Part shown: positions 40,401 through 51,462 of the stretch, one piece after another
Numbering within the stretch: position 1 is the stretch's first letter
Layout of the letters: every line of letters starts with the position of its first letter
The notes under the pieces: model-generated
What the model was told of the DNA's origin: nothing
Databases searched by the model: none
The model's input: only the letters and a program-made list of their open reading frames with translations
Assembly: GCA_018881555.1 (NCBI GenBank)
Contig: JACAXG010000008.1
Span: 12,677,316-12,741,315 of the forward strand
Source: Amblyornis subalaris
Taxonomy: Eukaryota; Chordata; Aves; Passeriformes; Ptilonorhynchidae
Direction: 5' to 3'
DNA: 64,000 bases
Made by a program: the position numbers and the translations under genes

Positions 40401-43400
40401 TAAGTTTTGTACATGTTGAGGACAGGACGTGGATAGAGTTCACTGCAGGAATGGAGGTCCTGCCCTTCCATGAAGATGTATTCAAATAATTCCTCTTACA
40501 TTCCCAGTATTAAATGTTGCTACGAAGTTCAAAGTAAAAACTAATTAAAGAGCATTTGTTTGTTGTANTGAACTGTGTATATTAAGTCCTTAGAAGACGA
40601 GAAAGTGAAAGTGTAACATGAAACTGTTGTAACATAAACCCAATTCTCTCCTTCCAGCGTTCCATCAGTTTCCGCAGCGAGAGTCGTCCCGACCTGCTCA
40701 GCCCACGGCCATGGTCTCGAAATGTGCCCCCTGCTAACACAAAGAGGAGAGACAGCAAACTCTGGAGTGAGACCTTTGATGTCTGTGTCAATCACATGCT
40801 TACATCCAAGGAAATCAAGCGGCAAGAGGTATAGATATCTTTATTTTAACCATAAATTTTCTGTTCAAAAGTCGCCTTTAAAGCGTGGACTTTGGAACGC
40901 TAGTAGGCATTGGNACAACACTTGAAGTTCCTGCAATTAAACAGTGTCACCACCTGCACTAGGAACAGAATTCCATCCCTAGCCTTTATGATTCAAGCTA
41001 TATTAGATGAATATATTCTTTGTAAAAACCAGCTCATCACATTTCCTTAATGAACTTGAAGTTATACATTGTCCTGTGACTAGCTGCATGTGTGTGCATG
41101 TTCTGTATGACACTTTCTGTAGTCATGGTTGATATTTGGTGTTTCACTTTGTTGTTCTAGTAATGCTGGGTGAGCATGCTGTGTCAGGAACAGGGGTTCA
41201 TTAAGTGATACATACACACAAAAATGCACCATCATTTACCTTGCTGGAAAAGACTGTCTTTGAGGAAGTTTCCAGGGCTAGAGAAATGACATACTGATCA
41301 AAAGATGTGTCTTCCAAAGCAAAACTAGAGTATGGCAGTGGTTTTAATGTGTTGTACAAGACAAAGTCTAAATAGTTCATTTTGCAGTCAACACAGAGCT
41401 CCTGCAGAGTCAAGATTTTTTTAGTTTCTAAAGAAATTTCAAGCAGTATCAACAAAGCTTATAACAGTCTTCTTGCGAATACTTCAGGGACTGAGTCATA
41501 GATCAAACAACAGCAGTGTCAAGCATTTCTTGTGCAAATTTTAACATTGTACAAGAATTCATAGGAAATAAATTTATGATTGAGAACTTCAAAGGCAGCT
41601 TATTGAAAAATAAACGGTAGAAAATGTTTGCACAGCGTGTAACAGCCACTGCTGTTATACTGGGGCAGAAACCAGAATCCTTGGTACAACCCAAACATGT
41701 TAGCTGTATTCCAGGAANTTCTGTGTGAGGATTCTGCTTTGTATTTGTTCTCATCCTGCATGCCTTGCTGGGACAACTGACCTGCTTCTACGCAAGCACT
41801 GCCAGTGAACTGCACTATGGCAATCCTGCCAGGAATGTGTGTTCCTGAGCCCTGAGAATCTGCTCTGGCTGGGGATGGGTTTCTGTGATTTATACTGGTT
41901 GGAAGCCTTAACTGTAAAGCTAAGAATTCTAGCCCAAAATGTCCTTTACTCTTGCTGTAGCCTGGTTTAGGATGAAGTCATGCAATATGTTAATAACAAT
42001 GGGCTTTTGATAAGATAGTGAATTAGGGTGGTGGTATTTTTAATCTGCCAGCTTTAAAGTCTCAAATGTGCTTCAAGAAGAGTAACTTATATCAGCCAGA
42101 GCTCAGCCTTTGTAACAAAAGAATGAACTGGTACTGAAATAAAAGTGCTCACTACCAAAGAAATGTTTTAAGTAAGACCTATCTTCTACCTGGGAGACCT
42201 CCTGAACTTTTGCCACTGCATGTGTTAAAATGGAACACACCAAACTCCTATGCAAGCAGTTGTACAAGTGGTTAAGATACAGTCCAGTCAAAACANTACA
42301 CTGAAGACAGCTTCCCCCATCTGGGAATACATCCCTTTGGAAAAAAATAATTCTTTGGCTGTTTCACGTAAGCATTTAATGAACAATCTGATATAGCTCT
42401 NTTTTAAAAAACACTGCACTTGATTCTGTAGTTATGGAATAAAGCCTTCCTTTATTTCTGTAGATCTAGCAAAGAAANGCTGTTACATGGTGTTAGGACA
42501 GCTGTTCAATATATAACATCAACCTAGCAAGTGGAGCATAGATTAAGTAAAGATATTTTATAATATTTGTGTCTGTTTTTACAGGCTATCTTTGAACTTT
42601 CCCAGGGAGAAGAAGACTTGATAGAAGATCTGAAGTTGGCAAAAAAGGTATGTTTTAAAACAAAAACAAAAGCAAAATCCAAACCACAACAAGCTGTACT
42701 AATTGGTTCATAACACTTCTAAAACAATCTTTGTTTTTTATAATTGCTAAGACAGTAAAAGAGGAAAAAACCCTAAAGCATATTTCTATCTTCCCGTTCT
42801 TTCTGAAACACTTAAGTGTGCTTTTTTTTTTAATATGAAATTAATAGTTTAATATATGCTTATGAAACTTTAAAATATTCTCAGCAGTTGCTTTGTTTTT
42901 GCTTACAGGGATCTTTAAATTCTATCACTAGTTTCACAACTACCAATGGTTTTTTTTTTTCTTTTCAGGCTTATCATGACCCAATGCTTAAGCTTTCCAT
43001 AATGACAGAGCAAGAGTTAAACCAAATTTTTGGAACATTGGACTCTCTAATTCCTCTACATGAAGGTAAAACTCAAGTAGTCTTTGTCTGCATTATTATT
43101 GCACATAGATTTAAAGTCATCAGGTTTATTAAGTGAGGTTTCTCTTCTTTTTTTCTAATCATGATCAGATCTTCTTAGGCGACTTCAAGAAGTCAGGAAA
43201 CCNGATGGATCAACAGAACATGTTGGCCACATCCTTGTGGGTTGGGTAAGGCAGAGTTTATAAACAATTTTGGGAATTCAGTTTGGATCTGTAACATAGT
43301 TTTTATCAGACAGTTTCCTTTCTATATCTAGCATAACATATCAAAAATATATTGTCNAAACACTTTTAGAAGGTCAGGCAACTCTTTAGAGATGTAATGG

Positions 43401-46400
43401 AATATTTTCTCTTTTCAGGGATTTTTCATGAAAAGATTTAGACTAGGATGTTGTTTTTAAAGCTTTTGCTATTCAGGAGTTGAGCAGCATTTAATATACT
43501 TTAAATAAAAATCAAGAATCAGACTAGAGTTTCTCTCAGATAGGTCCTTTAAGAATCTGGCCCCATTTATATTCTGGTTTCCTTGAAAAGTCACATTGTA
43601 TAAGAGCACCCTACAGTTAGTTTTGAATGTCATTCTGTTCCAATCAAAGGTAGTTGTTAGTGCTGTCAAAGATACTGATTTCTAGAAGTTTGTTAAAATA
43701 ANGCCGACAGGGACACGAGAGATGCTATTGCTGTCCTACAAAAGATGAAGTTGACAATTTAATGTTCAGTAGCATCNGACAGCATAAACACTGAAAATAG
43801 CTTTTGTTAGTTTAGTTGATAAAATTGTTCATTATAATAAAAAAGAGCTATTTNAAAAATATTTAGATGTGTGAGAAATATGCTTGTCAGTAAATGCAAG
43901 TAATGAAATTTAGCAGAATAAAAAAGGGCTGGAAATTTTTAAGGAATGAGNTAATGACATTTAGAAGCACTGTGTGAAGTGTGGTCTATTGTCAACGAGG
44001 GAAGCATGATCACTGCTAGTACATAANGCAGATAGTTAATGATAAGTTTGTAAATGTCAAAATAATCTGTTTTCTTTGCATAAAGTAATTTTAAATATAT
44101 TTATTTTCTGGTGTGTTTGAACATCANTGAACTTCTCTTGGTCCAAATATATTCAAGTCTAATTTCCTTTGTTGAGAGATTTGATATATAGTCGTGTGTT
44201 AGTACAGCAGGTTTTTTAAATGGATATATTGCTCTAATAACAGACGAGCTATTTTTTTTCAGATTTAAGGCACAGTTTCATCATCTTAGTTTGGTCAAGG
44301 TTCCCGAGGGCAATACAGAAGTTTGACTGTAGAAGTTTGCTGATGTGGAAAAGGCCAGGTTTGGGAGTACTCANTCCTAGGCTTTTATTTCCATTCATAA
44401 TTAAAGTCGGGCTTCTGTGTTCAACTATTGTCTGCACTAAANAGTGCTCAGTCTTAAGTAATTTATATTTTTAATGCTCTGCATTGGAGATCTGTAGGAA
44501 CTGAGCGATGAGCAAATGCTTCTAAATTACTTAAGTGTTGAACAAGGCGGTCTGAGGACCCTTGCAAAGGTTNTGTATGTTAGTTATTACATCAATAAAT
44601 AGTGGATAATTCTCCAGCTAAAAAAGTCTCAGCATGAATTCTGACATCTGGAATCACCTGAACCCTTCAATGTAGCAAACTGTGCTTTGCTTCAGCTGCA
44701 GAATAATTTGTTCCTTTCCCTAGCTCCCATGCCTGAACTCCTATGACAGCTACTGCAGCAATCAAGTAGCAGCCAAAGCTTTATTGGATCACAAGAAACA
44801 AGATCACAGAGTGCAAGATTTCCTGCAGCGCTGCTTAGAGTCTCCTTTTAGCCGCAAACTGGACCTTTGGAATTTCCTTGACATCCCAAGAAGCCGCTTG
44901 GTTAAATACCCACTCCTACTCAGAGAAATTTTGAGACACACACCAAATGATCATCCAGATCAACAGCACCTGGAAGAAGCTGTGAGTTACTGTGGGGTTT
45001 GGGTTTTTTAAGATTAGAGCAATTTTAGCTTATTAATGAATTAAGGGACAACACATAAAATATGAAAGTGCAAATACTTATACGAACAGCTGAAACAAAT
45101 GCATTAAATACCCAGCCACACTCCCCNAGATGAATCCTATATCAGTAGCAAAGTGCTACCAAAAGACAAGGACAGGATGGAATGTGTTTCCACAGCTCTT
45201 GTCTGACCTTTGTCCATTTCGTATTTACCGTTCAAAGTTGTTTTCCATTCTAATCTAAATTAAGTAACTTGAAGATTTCAGGTTTTATTCCNTGGCTTGA
45301 GACCTCACATGACATCTGAAACCAGATTAATTATCATCTGCAGGAAAGGTGCTGAAATTTGCTTTCATTCTGTTTTTCATTCAGAATAGTGTTGTGCTTT
45401 TATATTTATTTCACGACATACAATAATGATTTCTGTCTTGGTATTTCAATAGCCTTGTATAGCTTCGTGCTCTTCCGCTTCAGCAGAACAGTGTTGATCT
45501 TTGAAGTGATGTACATCACAAATTGAGTATTTGCCAAGTTAAATTAGGAAACAGAAATGAGTCTGTGCTTGGCTCTTAACACTGTTCTAGGCTTGTGAGG
45601 TACATTTGTCTCCCTGTCTGGCACTCTGCTATGAGCNCATTGGGCCAAGTTGATCACTGATAAATCTCCTGGGTTCAGCAGACTCTTGAATGACCCCTTT
45701 GGGTGTGTAGGTCTTGACCCATTCCTCTGCTTCACCTTCAGTTATTTAAGAGATGAATTTGATCAGCCTGAGCAGTCTGTGATCACTGTTGGAGTTGGGT
45801 AAATCACCAGGACTCCACATCCACACACCCAATTAAGAAGCTGTATTTTAAGTTTCAGATAAATNGATCTTAGGTCCTGAAAGACTGCACAGTAAAAGGA
45901 AGTTCAAGATAGGGAATGTATTTTTATAGAAAAGGAAAAGTTTTCCTTTCAATGTTTTTTGAAGTAAAANGGCAAGAAAATTATTACTTTAATTGTAATT
46001 TACCGTATTCCAGAGGGTAACTAATGAGAATTTAGTTGTTTGGGCTAGTTGCATGTTTTGCAGGATAAGGATCTTGATGGTTCTTCTGTTTCTTGTTCTC
46101 TGANATGATGCAGCAGTTTTTAGATAATTATTAGCTATTTTCAATAAGTATTTTTAAGGCATGTTGTTTGTCCTGTGTTATTACATCTCTGATTATATTT
46201 CTTACATCTGTCTATTTTAATTCTGCCTATTGTGGTTTGATATAAAGAGATAAATGCCAGATTTTAAAGTCATTGTTAGAAGCAGTCATAGAGCCAAACT
46301 GAAGTGTCTTTGTATACTGTAGTCTGCTTAATTCTCTTGTTAATATTAACACTTTTATAAGTGGAAAAAATCTGGAAAAAATTAATGAAAAATATACTGT

Positions 46401-49082
46401 AAGTTAAAATGTATTTTCTTCTAGCTACTGTTCAAANTGTTAGGAGAGAGCTCTGAGTATTGGAGTGTCTAATTAAAATTCATGTGTTTTCATTGTGTTT
46501 CTGTAGATAAATATAATTCAGGGCATTGTGGCTGAAATCAATGTAAAGACTGGTGAATCTGAATGCCGGTATTACAAAGAGAGACTTATTTATCTTGAAG
46601 AAGGCCAAAGGGATTCATTGATTGATAATTCACGTGCTGTGTGTTGTCATGGGGAACTGAAGAACAACAGGGGAGTGGTAAGGAATAAATATTTTGTCAT
46701 AAATGACTTTTAAAGATCCCTTCATCTTGCATGAAGCTAAAAGAGCTGTGAGCACACATANAGAAACATCACTCTCCGATATATAGGAAGTTGATAAATA
46801 TTAACATTATATACAACACTCATCTTTTTTGTTAGTAGTTAAATANCTGTATAGGGAGATAATAAGCTTATATGTATCTCTGTCTCTTATGGGGCCTAAN
46901 AATATCCTGGATAAATTGTAAACCTGATCAATTTCAATACTCGCAGGAAAAAAACCCCTTATTTCTGGTCTCAGAGACATGATAGTAATGTCTCAAAAGA
47001 ACCAACAAATTTTAAATTTGTCAGAGGCTGTAGTTATTAAAAATGCTTTACTTGATTATTTGTTGAGGTCAAGGTTAATTTATTGACCAGAGAAATTTGG
47101 TACTGCAAATTCCAGTCTCCAGGATACTGCACTATTGNTAAGTTTTATAAGCTGAGCTTTCAGTTAAAAAAAAAAAAAAAANGGANAAAAAGAGATATTA
47201 ATAGAAAAGAACATAGTCTTTCTTAGATTTTTTTTTTCCCCCCAAGGTTAAATAGAAATTTTGAATAGACAGACAATGAAAAAAGATCTTTTTGTCATTA
47301 NTGACAGTTATAGAAGTGTGATGCTTTTGGCACTTGTGGAAGTAAATAAAACTTACAGAAATTTTATTCAAAAAAGGAACAAAGTAAGCAGGATTCTAAG
47401 TGCATTTTTTCAGCTCTGGAAGTGCCGTGTACTGCATTTATGCAGTGGAAGGGTCACGTTTCACCACACAGCTGAGAGGGAAAGATGAAACAGGTGCTGG
47501 TTCACCTCATGAAGATCAGGCAGGCAGTTCAATTCTGAATTAACAGGAAGAAACTGGCAATTTTCATCTTAATTTGTTCTATTTGGTTTAATGATGTTTC
47601 AAAAAAGGACTAATGCTGTATTATTTATTAATCTTTGAACAGAAACTGCACGTNTTCCTGTTTGAAGAAGTGCTGGTGATCACTCGCGCCATCACCCACA
47701 GNGACCAGCTCTGCTACCAGCTGTACCGGCAGCCAATTCCAGTGAGGGAGCTGGTGCTGGAGGACCTGCAGGATGGAGAGGTGCGGCTGGGTGGATCCAT
47801 ACGTGGTGCATTCAGCAACAATGAGAGAAGTATGACTACAGCTTTTTTATTCCATCATCATAGCCTTAAGATACCTGCCAGTGTGACATCAGAATGTTTT
47901 CTCTAAAATTCACATTATCCAACACGTTGAGTTCTGTTTCAAACTGGTTTAGTACGTTCTAAGTTGTTCCTTTTAGATTCTTTCTCAAAGGTCACTATAT
48001 TGATAATAGGATCTCTCCACACACCTGCTCCTGTTCTGAATTGAGAAGGGGAGCACGTGCAGAACATGCAGACTGTAGTGGCAAAACTGCAAAATTAGAA
48101 GCAAGTGTATTTTGAAATCTTAAGCTTCAGCTGTTTTGCCTTTCCTTGCATTATGGAGACACTGAGTGCTATTCCATAACTCTTTCAGCTGGCAGATGCT
48201 GTAGTACTCAGGGTCAAGACTGCAGCTATTCATTTTAATGCCCCTCCAGCTAAGTATATTATAAAGATGCTTGTTATATGACAAGGGTCCTTTGAATCTC
48301 ACTTATCTGGTCAAAACTCCAAGGGTTTTTTTTATGTATCCAATATATTAGTGAAGGGAATGGAAGAGATGAGGCAGTCTTTGACTGGCACAAGGTACAG
48401 TATTCAGTAAAGGTTCTGGAAATCTTCTTTGCAGAAAAATAGGAGAGGCATCAAAGTGGGAGAAGCCTTAATCCTGCTAATTCATTTAAACTTTATGGAA
48501 CAGCTCATGCATAGCAGCACCAAAATTATTTAATCCAGCAATATGAAGTTATTAGAAGTGCTCATGGTGTTCCGTGGTCTTGTTCCCGAAACAAGATACC
48601 CAGACTCTTCTCTTTGGTCTGACATGGTCTTAAGACCAAAAGGCAAAGATTGTGCAGATCTTGTTACTTAAATATGCTCTTCGATTATAAAATCCATTCA
48701 GCCAAAGCACTCAGGGTTTTTCTATGTATTGTTTCTTTCAGTCAAAAACTTCTTTAGAGTCAGCTTCAAAAACGGATCCCAAAGCCAGAGTCACTCTCTC
48801 CAGGCCAATGACTCCTTCAACAAGCAGCAGTGGCTGAACTGCATCCGCCAGGCCAAGGAGAAGGCCACGTGTGCGGGCAAGGCTGGCGGGCTGGAAGCGC
48901 ATTTCCTTTTGTCACCAAACGGACGCAGAGNGGCCCAGGAAGAGGCCAGCCTGGAGCAGATGGAGCAGTCGGACTGTGAGTCAGACTGTAGCATGGACAC
49001 CAGCGAGCTCAGCGCCGACTGCGAGCGCATGGAGCAGACGAACTCTTGTGAGAACGAGAAGCAAATAGAAACCAACGTTTGA
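25382..49082 (+). CDS. ARHGEF3: ARHGEF3 (XPLN), Rho guanine nucleotide exchange factor 3, complete CDS across 10 exons
   Basis: Joining ten exons gives 522 residues, against 526 in human, with every junction in phase and GT-AG borders. The order is a basic N-terminal region (about 1-120, with KRRDSK and NKRVKPLSR clusters), a DH domain (about 122-304, signature KYPLLLREIL at 265-274), a PH domain (about 291-449, ending in the helix with Trp440), and an acidic Ser-rich tail ending ETNV. The start lies in a perfect GCCACCATGG context. The family activates RhoA and RhoB but not RhoC, and the mammalian N-terminal region also binds and inhibits mTORC2. ETNV fits a class I PDZ ligand. Four ambiguous bases fall in coding sequence. 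Longer isoforms with upstream first exons may exist outside what I can see. Confidence 0.97.
26447..26468 (+). repeat. (GT)11 microsatellite
   Basis: An uninterrupted run of 22 bases of GT lies in ARHGEF3 intron 1, about 970 bases after the donor. It is likely length-variable between individuals. Confidence 0.9.
33807..33819 (-). promoter_or_regulatory. Possible CTCF core motif
   Basis: TGGCCTCTGGTGG matches the reverse form of the CTCF core (TGCCMYCTRGTGG) with one mismatch and keeps CTCTGGTGGC intact. It is a single short motif in intron 1, so chance occurrence is quite possible. Confidence 0.25.
35872..35979 (+). CDS. ARHGEF3: ARHGEF3 coding exon 2 (residues 33-68)
   Basis: The exon encodes EPSNKRVKPLSRVTSLASLI and on to KRFGQTLQ, 36 codons, phase 0 at both ends, donor GTAACG. 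In mammals it is the first exon shared by isoforms with different first exons. It carries a basic cluster NKRVKPLSR, possibly a nuclear localisation signal by analogy with the paralogue NET1. Confidence 0.97.
35980..40657 (+). other. ARHGEF3: ARHGEF3 intron 2 (4.7 kb)
   Basis: The donor is GTAACG and the acceptor is CTTCCAG. A hairpin-forming inverted repeat lies at 38159-38233. No other exon or interspersed repeat is evident, only T-rich runs such as those near 39340-39360. Confidence 0.85.
38159..38233. repeat. Perfect 15-bp inverted repeat forming a hairpin
   Basis: The left arm TGGAAGATACATGTA (38159-38173) is the exact reverse complement of the right arm at 38219-38233. AGAG/CTCT (38174-38177 with 38214-38217) extends the stem past a single bulged G. 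A weaker inner stem (TTAT at 38191 with ATAA at 38200) closes around a five-base loop. The element is about 75 nt long within intron 2 and would be transcribed with ARHGEF3. It could be a microRNA-like precursor, the remnant of a palindromic transposon, or chance. I do not recognise a known microRNA in it. Confidence 0.6.
40658..40828 (+). CDS. ARHGEF3: ARHGEF3 coding exon 3 (residues 69-125)
   Basis: The exon encodes RSISFRSESRPDLLSPRPWS through TSKEIKRQE, 57 codons, phase 0 at both ends, donor GTATAG. It contains the Ser/Arg-rich linker with RRDSK, and its end (SKEIKRQE) opens the first helix of the DH domain. Residues 1-125 correspond to the mTORC2-binding region described in mammals. Confidence 0.97.
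40829..42584 (+). other. ARHGEF3: ARHGEF3 intron 3 (1.8 kb)
   Basis: The donor is GTATAG and the acceptor follows TTTTTACAG. I see no exon, RNA gene or recognisable repeat inside. Confidence 0.85.
42585..42647 (+). CDS. ARHGEF3: ARHGEF3 coding exon 4 (residues 126-146)
   Basis: This is a 21-codon exon encoding AIFELSQGEEDLIEDLKLAK plus a final K, phase 0 at both ends, donor GTATGT. It is conserved region 1 of the DH domain, whose first helix contributes directly to the Rho-binding face. Confidence 0.97.
42648..42968 (+). other. ARHGEF3: ARHGEF3 intron 4 (321 bases)
   Basis: A short intron with donor GTATGT and a long T-rich tract before the CTTTTCAG acceptor. Nothing else is seen. Confidence 0.9.
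42969..43065 (+). CDS. ARHGEF3: ARHGEF3 coding exon 5 (residues 147-178)
   Basis: The exon encodes AYHDPMLKLSIMTEQELNQI through DSLIPLHE plus one base, so it ends in phase 1; the donor is GTAAAA. It is part of the DH helical bundle. The frame stays open past the donor into the intron, which is coincidental. Confidence 0.97.
43066..43168 (+). other. ARHGEF3: ARHGEF3 intron 5 (103 bases)
   Basis: The smallest intron of the gene, with donor GTAAAA and acceptor ATGATCAG after a T-rich tract. Confidence 0.9.
43169..43245 (+). CDS. ARHGEF3: ARHGEF3 coding exon 6 (residues 179-204)
   Basis: The exon completes the split Asp codon and encodes LLRRLQEVRKPDGSTEHVGH then ILVGW, ending in phase 0 with donor GTAAGG. 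The ambiguous base at 43203 is the third position of a Pro codon (CCN) and does not change the residue. Confidence 0.96.
43246..44723 (+). other. ARHGEF3: ARHGEF3 intron 6 (1.5 kb)
   Basis: The donor is GTAAGG and the acceptor is TTTCCCTAG. The intron is unusually rich in isolated N bases but has no exon or recognisable repeat. Confidence 0.85.
44724..44981 (+). CDS. ARHGEF3: ARHGEF3 coding exon 7 (residues 205-290)
   Basis: At 86 codons this is the longest internal exon, phase 0 at both ends, donor GTGAGT. It encodes LPCLNSYDSYCSNQVAAKAL, then the DH core with PFSRKLDLWNFLDIP and RSRLVKYPLLLREILRHTPN. The helix around KYPLLL (265-270) is DH conserved region 3, the main Rho contact and the most diagnostic stretch of the protein. 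Confidence 0.98.
44982..46506 (+). other. ARHGEF3: ARHGEF3 intron 7 (1.5 kb)
   Basis: The donor is GTGAGT and the acceptor is TTTCTGTAG. I see no exon or recognisable repeat inside. Confidence 0.85.
46507..46677 (+). CDS. ARHGEF3: ARHGEF3 coding exon 8 (residues 291-347)
   Basis: 57 codons encode INIIQGIVAEINVKTGESEC through SRAVCCHGELKNNRGV, phase 0 at both ends, donor GTAAGG. The exon covers the long last DH helix and the DH-PH linker, then the first PH strand (CCHGELKN). Confidence 0.97.
46678..47642 (+). other. ARHGEF3: ARHGEF3 intron 8 (965 bases)
   Basis: The donor is GTAAGG and the acceptor is TTTGAACAG. It contains an A16 run at 47166-47181 followed by ambiguous bases, probably a slippage-prone tract. 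Nothing else is seen. Confidence 0.85.
47643..47829 (+). CDS. ARHGEF3: ARHGEF3 coding exon 9 (residues 348-409)
   Basis: The exon encodes KLHVFLFEEVLVITRAITH through LYRQPIPVRELVLEDLQDG and GSIRGAFSNNER plus one base (phase 1), donor GTATGA. These are the central PH-domain strands. Ns at 47654 (third position of a Val codon) and 47702 (third position, Ser or Arg) fall here. Confidence 0.97.
47830..48741 (+). other. ARHGEF3: ARHGEF3 intron 9 (912 bases)
   Basis: The donor is GTATGA and the acceptor is GTTTCTTTCAG. I see no exon, RNA gene or repeat inside. Confidence 0.88.
48742..49082 (+). CDS. ARHGEF3: ARHGEF3 coding exon 10 (residues 410-522, stop TGA)
   Basis: After completing an Ile codon, the exon encodes KNFFRVSFKNGSQSQSHSLQ and on through the C-terminal PH helix KQQWLNCIRQAKE (Trp440, same number as in human). 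It then gives a divergent linker and the conserved acidic stretch EQMEQSDCESDCSMDTSE, ending QIETNV. The linker after residue 449 is more GC-rich and less conserved. N at 48931 is a second codon position, leaving one residue undefined. Confidence 0.97.
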
Positions 49083-49834
49083 CAAAAACTTACAGTTCAT
49101 GGAAGAAAATCTGTCTCTTACCTGTACAGTATTTGCATTCCATACACAGAACCGTTTGGAGAAGCACTTTTAGAATACTTTTTGTGACAATGTCAATGCA
49201 GTCCTTGTATTCGTACCTGTGAGTGTAGTACTGTAACTGCCCATCTGTATAAGCTGGAATCTCTTGCAACTTATGTCCTGTGATTATGTTCCATAAACAC
49301 CTAAGGTGGAAGAAAGAGGTACTTGACCAGTTATTCTCGATGTCCTGCTGTAAACAGAATCTCTAAACTACTGTTTATATAAGCATTACGTAAATAACCG
49401 TTTCCTAATTTTTAAGTACTTTATTTGCCCTTTAAAGAGGCAGCTGAAGATGTGGATTTAATATGGAATTTCAGGGTGGGTATCAAGATAATAAGTTTTC
49501 TTTAGGGCATGGAAAGAAAAAATAGTTTCTTGGAAAAAAAAAGAAAACTATCTTGCCATAACCTATCCAAACTCCTGTGGTATTAAATCAACAAGAACTA
49601 TACACAGNGGGCCATGGAACCAGGGACTCTTTAGGGATTTATTTTTCAAAATGAAGCACTGTCCTAAGATCCAGCAACCGAACTTAGTAAAATCTGGACC
49701 TTTCAAGTGGTCAGCATAGTGATATGATTTATTTGTCAAAGCATGTAATGCTAAAAATAATCAACTGAAAAAACCACAACCAAACCTCTACAGCCAGCNC
49801 TGAATTAAATGAAATGCTGAGAATACTGGATATT

Positions 49835-49842
49835 TGTAAATA
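49835..49842 (+). promoter_or_regulatory. Pumilio response element candidate
   Basis: TGTAAATA matches the PUM1/PUM2 consensus UGUANAUA exactly, within the ARHGEF3 3'UTR. An eight-base motif can occur by chance in AT-rich sequence. Confidence 0.35.
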
Positions 49843-50948
49843 AGCTGGTAGTTTGCTTTCAGTGCCATATATATTATCCCAAACAGAATAAGAATGGAAA
49901 AGAGCTTTTGCTTGTGAATAGGCCCTCTTCAGCATTTTGCACTCCACTGACCTCCACTGTTGGTTTTAAGCACCACTAATGTTAAAACATTTAATTTTCT
50001 GTAAATGTCTGTTTACAATTACATGTAGTTGGTTTTTAAAACTAAGTGATGATTTTATATAAATGGTGCTCTACAAATACCCTATGGGATTATGTAGAGA
50101 AAATTCAAACAAAAAGGGAATTGTTTTTCCTTTAGGATGTATTACATCCNTTTTATTTTCCTCAAGTTTTGTTTTAAAAGTTTTTGTTGCATTTAATGTC
50201 ATGCTGTAATTGGAAATGTTACTGTGTTTTCTGGTGGCTGATTTAACCTACTCATTATGATGAGAAGCAGATGAGTCACTTAAATGCAGTCTAAAACACT
50301 TAGTTGAACCTCCTGTTACTTTTCAGGAATCCCTGGGTAATATTTTATTTCTTAGTATAAGAAATAATGCCAGTGATGTATGGCAAACTCTTAAAATGAT
50401 ATATTAAAAAATTTANATCATTCTTGATATTACACAAGACAACCNGTGCGAAGTACTTGTAACAACAAAAGTAGAAAAACTGCTAAGTTATTGCCAAAAA
50501 TATTTTTCTTTTGTTCTACAAGTTTACAGAAAATTTACTAAGTATCTTACATATATATATATGCTGATNTGCATTACAGAAATCAGTGTGACAAGATGAT
50601 AAACAATATAAAACAAGGTATTTTTATTTTTTAAAAAGTGGCATTTTTACCCTATAGAACATATTTCTGTATTTATAGTTTTTCAAAAAATCAATTTTCT
50701 TTTCTGTTTCAGGCTTTGTAATTTATTTCAACTGCTTCATTTTTAGAGCTGACTGAGTGTAACAGTGAAGATGAGAGAAAGGAAAAATCTGTGAAGNAAA
50801 AGGCATAGGGAAGCTGTTCAGCAAAAATGTTGAAAAAGAGCAAAAAGCATGTAAAATGTTCAGATAGAGAAGAAAGAATTGAATGTGTGTATTGACTTTT
50901 TTTTTTTTTTTTTAAATAATGGCCTTAAACTTTTCTGGAAGCATTTCA

Positions 50949-50954
50949 AATAAA
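50949..50954 (+). terminator. ARHGEF3: ARHGEF3 poly(A) signal AATAAA
   Basis: A canonical AATAAA is followed within 20-50 bases by a strong T- and GT-rich stretch (ATTTGGTTTGATTGGTTGTG), the expected downstream element. A T17 run precedes it. Cleavage is expected at about 50965-50975. Confidence 0.75.
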
Positions 50955-51456
50955 TTACATTAAACCATTTTGNTTTTTATTTGGTTTGATTGGTTGTGCA
51001 AGAAGCCTACAAAAATGGTACACGCAGTGAGGCTTTAACGTAAGTGACCAAAGCTTGTATTTTGTTTCTCCTGGAAGTGGTACATATTTGAATCTAATTT
51101 GCTAAATGCACAGTTGTAACACAGAAACAAGTCGCTGCACTCAATTCACCACATTCCCCAAAGTTTTGTATTACATAATTAGTATAGTAAGTATGTGGAA
51201 CAAAAATTTAACATCTGTCATCAGTTTATCTCTTGTGATTCCTTGTGGGTCACATCTCTACTAAATATATTATTCCAAAATATTGAGATGACTAATTCTG
51301 GGGTATGTAAAAGCCACCAACCAGCCAGGAAATCTCAGAAGATTANTTTACATTTGTTTCCTATAATTTAACCACCCACTTAATGTTTAGTGTTCCGGAG
51401 TGCAAGTGTTTTGGTTTTGCTTTGTAGTTGATGNGCACTTAGCTACTGATTAATCT

Positions 51457-51462
51457 AATAAA
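51457..51462 (+). terminator. Possible distal poly(A) signal
   Basis: AATAAA is followed by a GTTGGGTTTTTCTC stretch. It could serve a longer ARHGEF3 transcript. Another AATAAA occurs at 51654-51659 with weaker context. Confidence 0.3.

Larger units (their letters stand above)
49083..50970 (+). other. ARHGEF3: ARHGEF3 3'UTR
   Basis: About 1.9 kb of AT-rich sequence follows the stop, similar to the 3'UTR length known for human ARHGEF3. It contains several ATTTA pentamers, a Pumilio-type site at 49835, an ATTAAA variant hexamer near 50403, and a T17 run at 50897-50913 just before the main poly(A) signal. The end is inferred from that signal. Confidence 0.7.

Noticed and set aside
42888..43136. 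Extension of ARHGEF3 exon 5 into intron sequence on both sides
   Set aside because: The canonical acceptor at 42968 and donor at 43066 fit the conserved protein exactly, so the flanking open frame is accidental.
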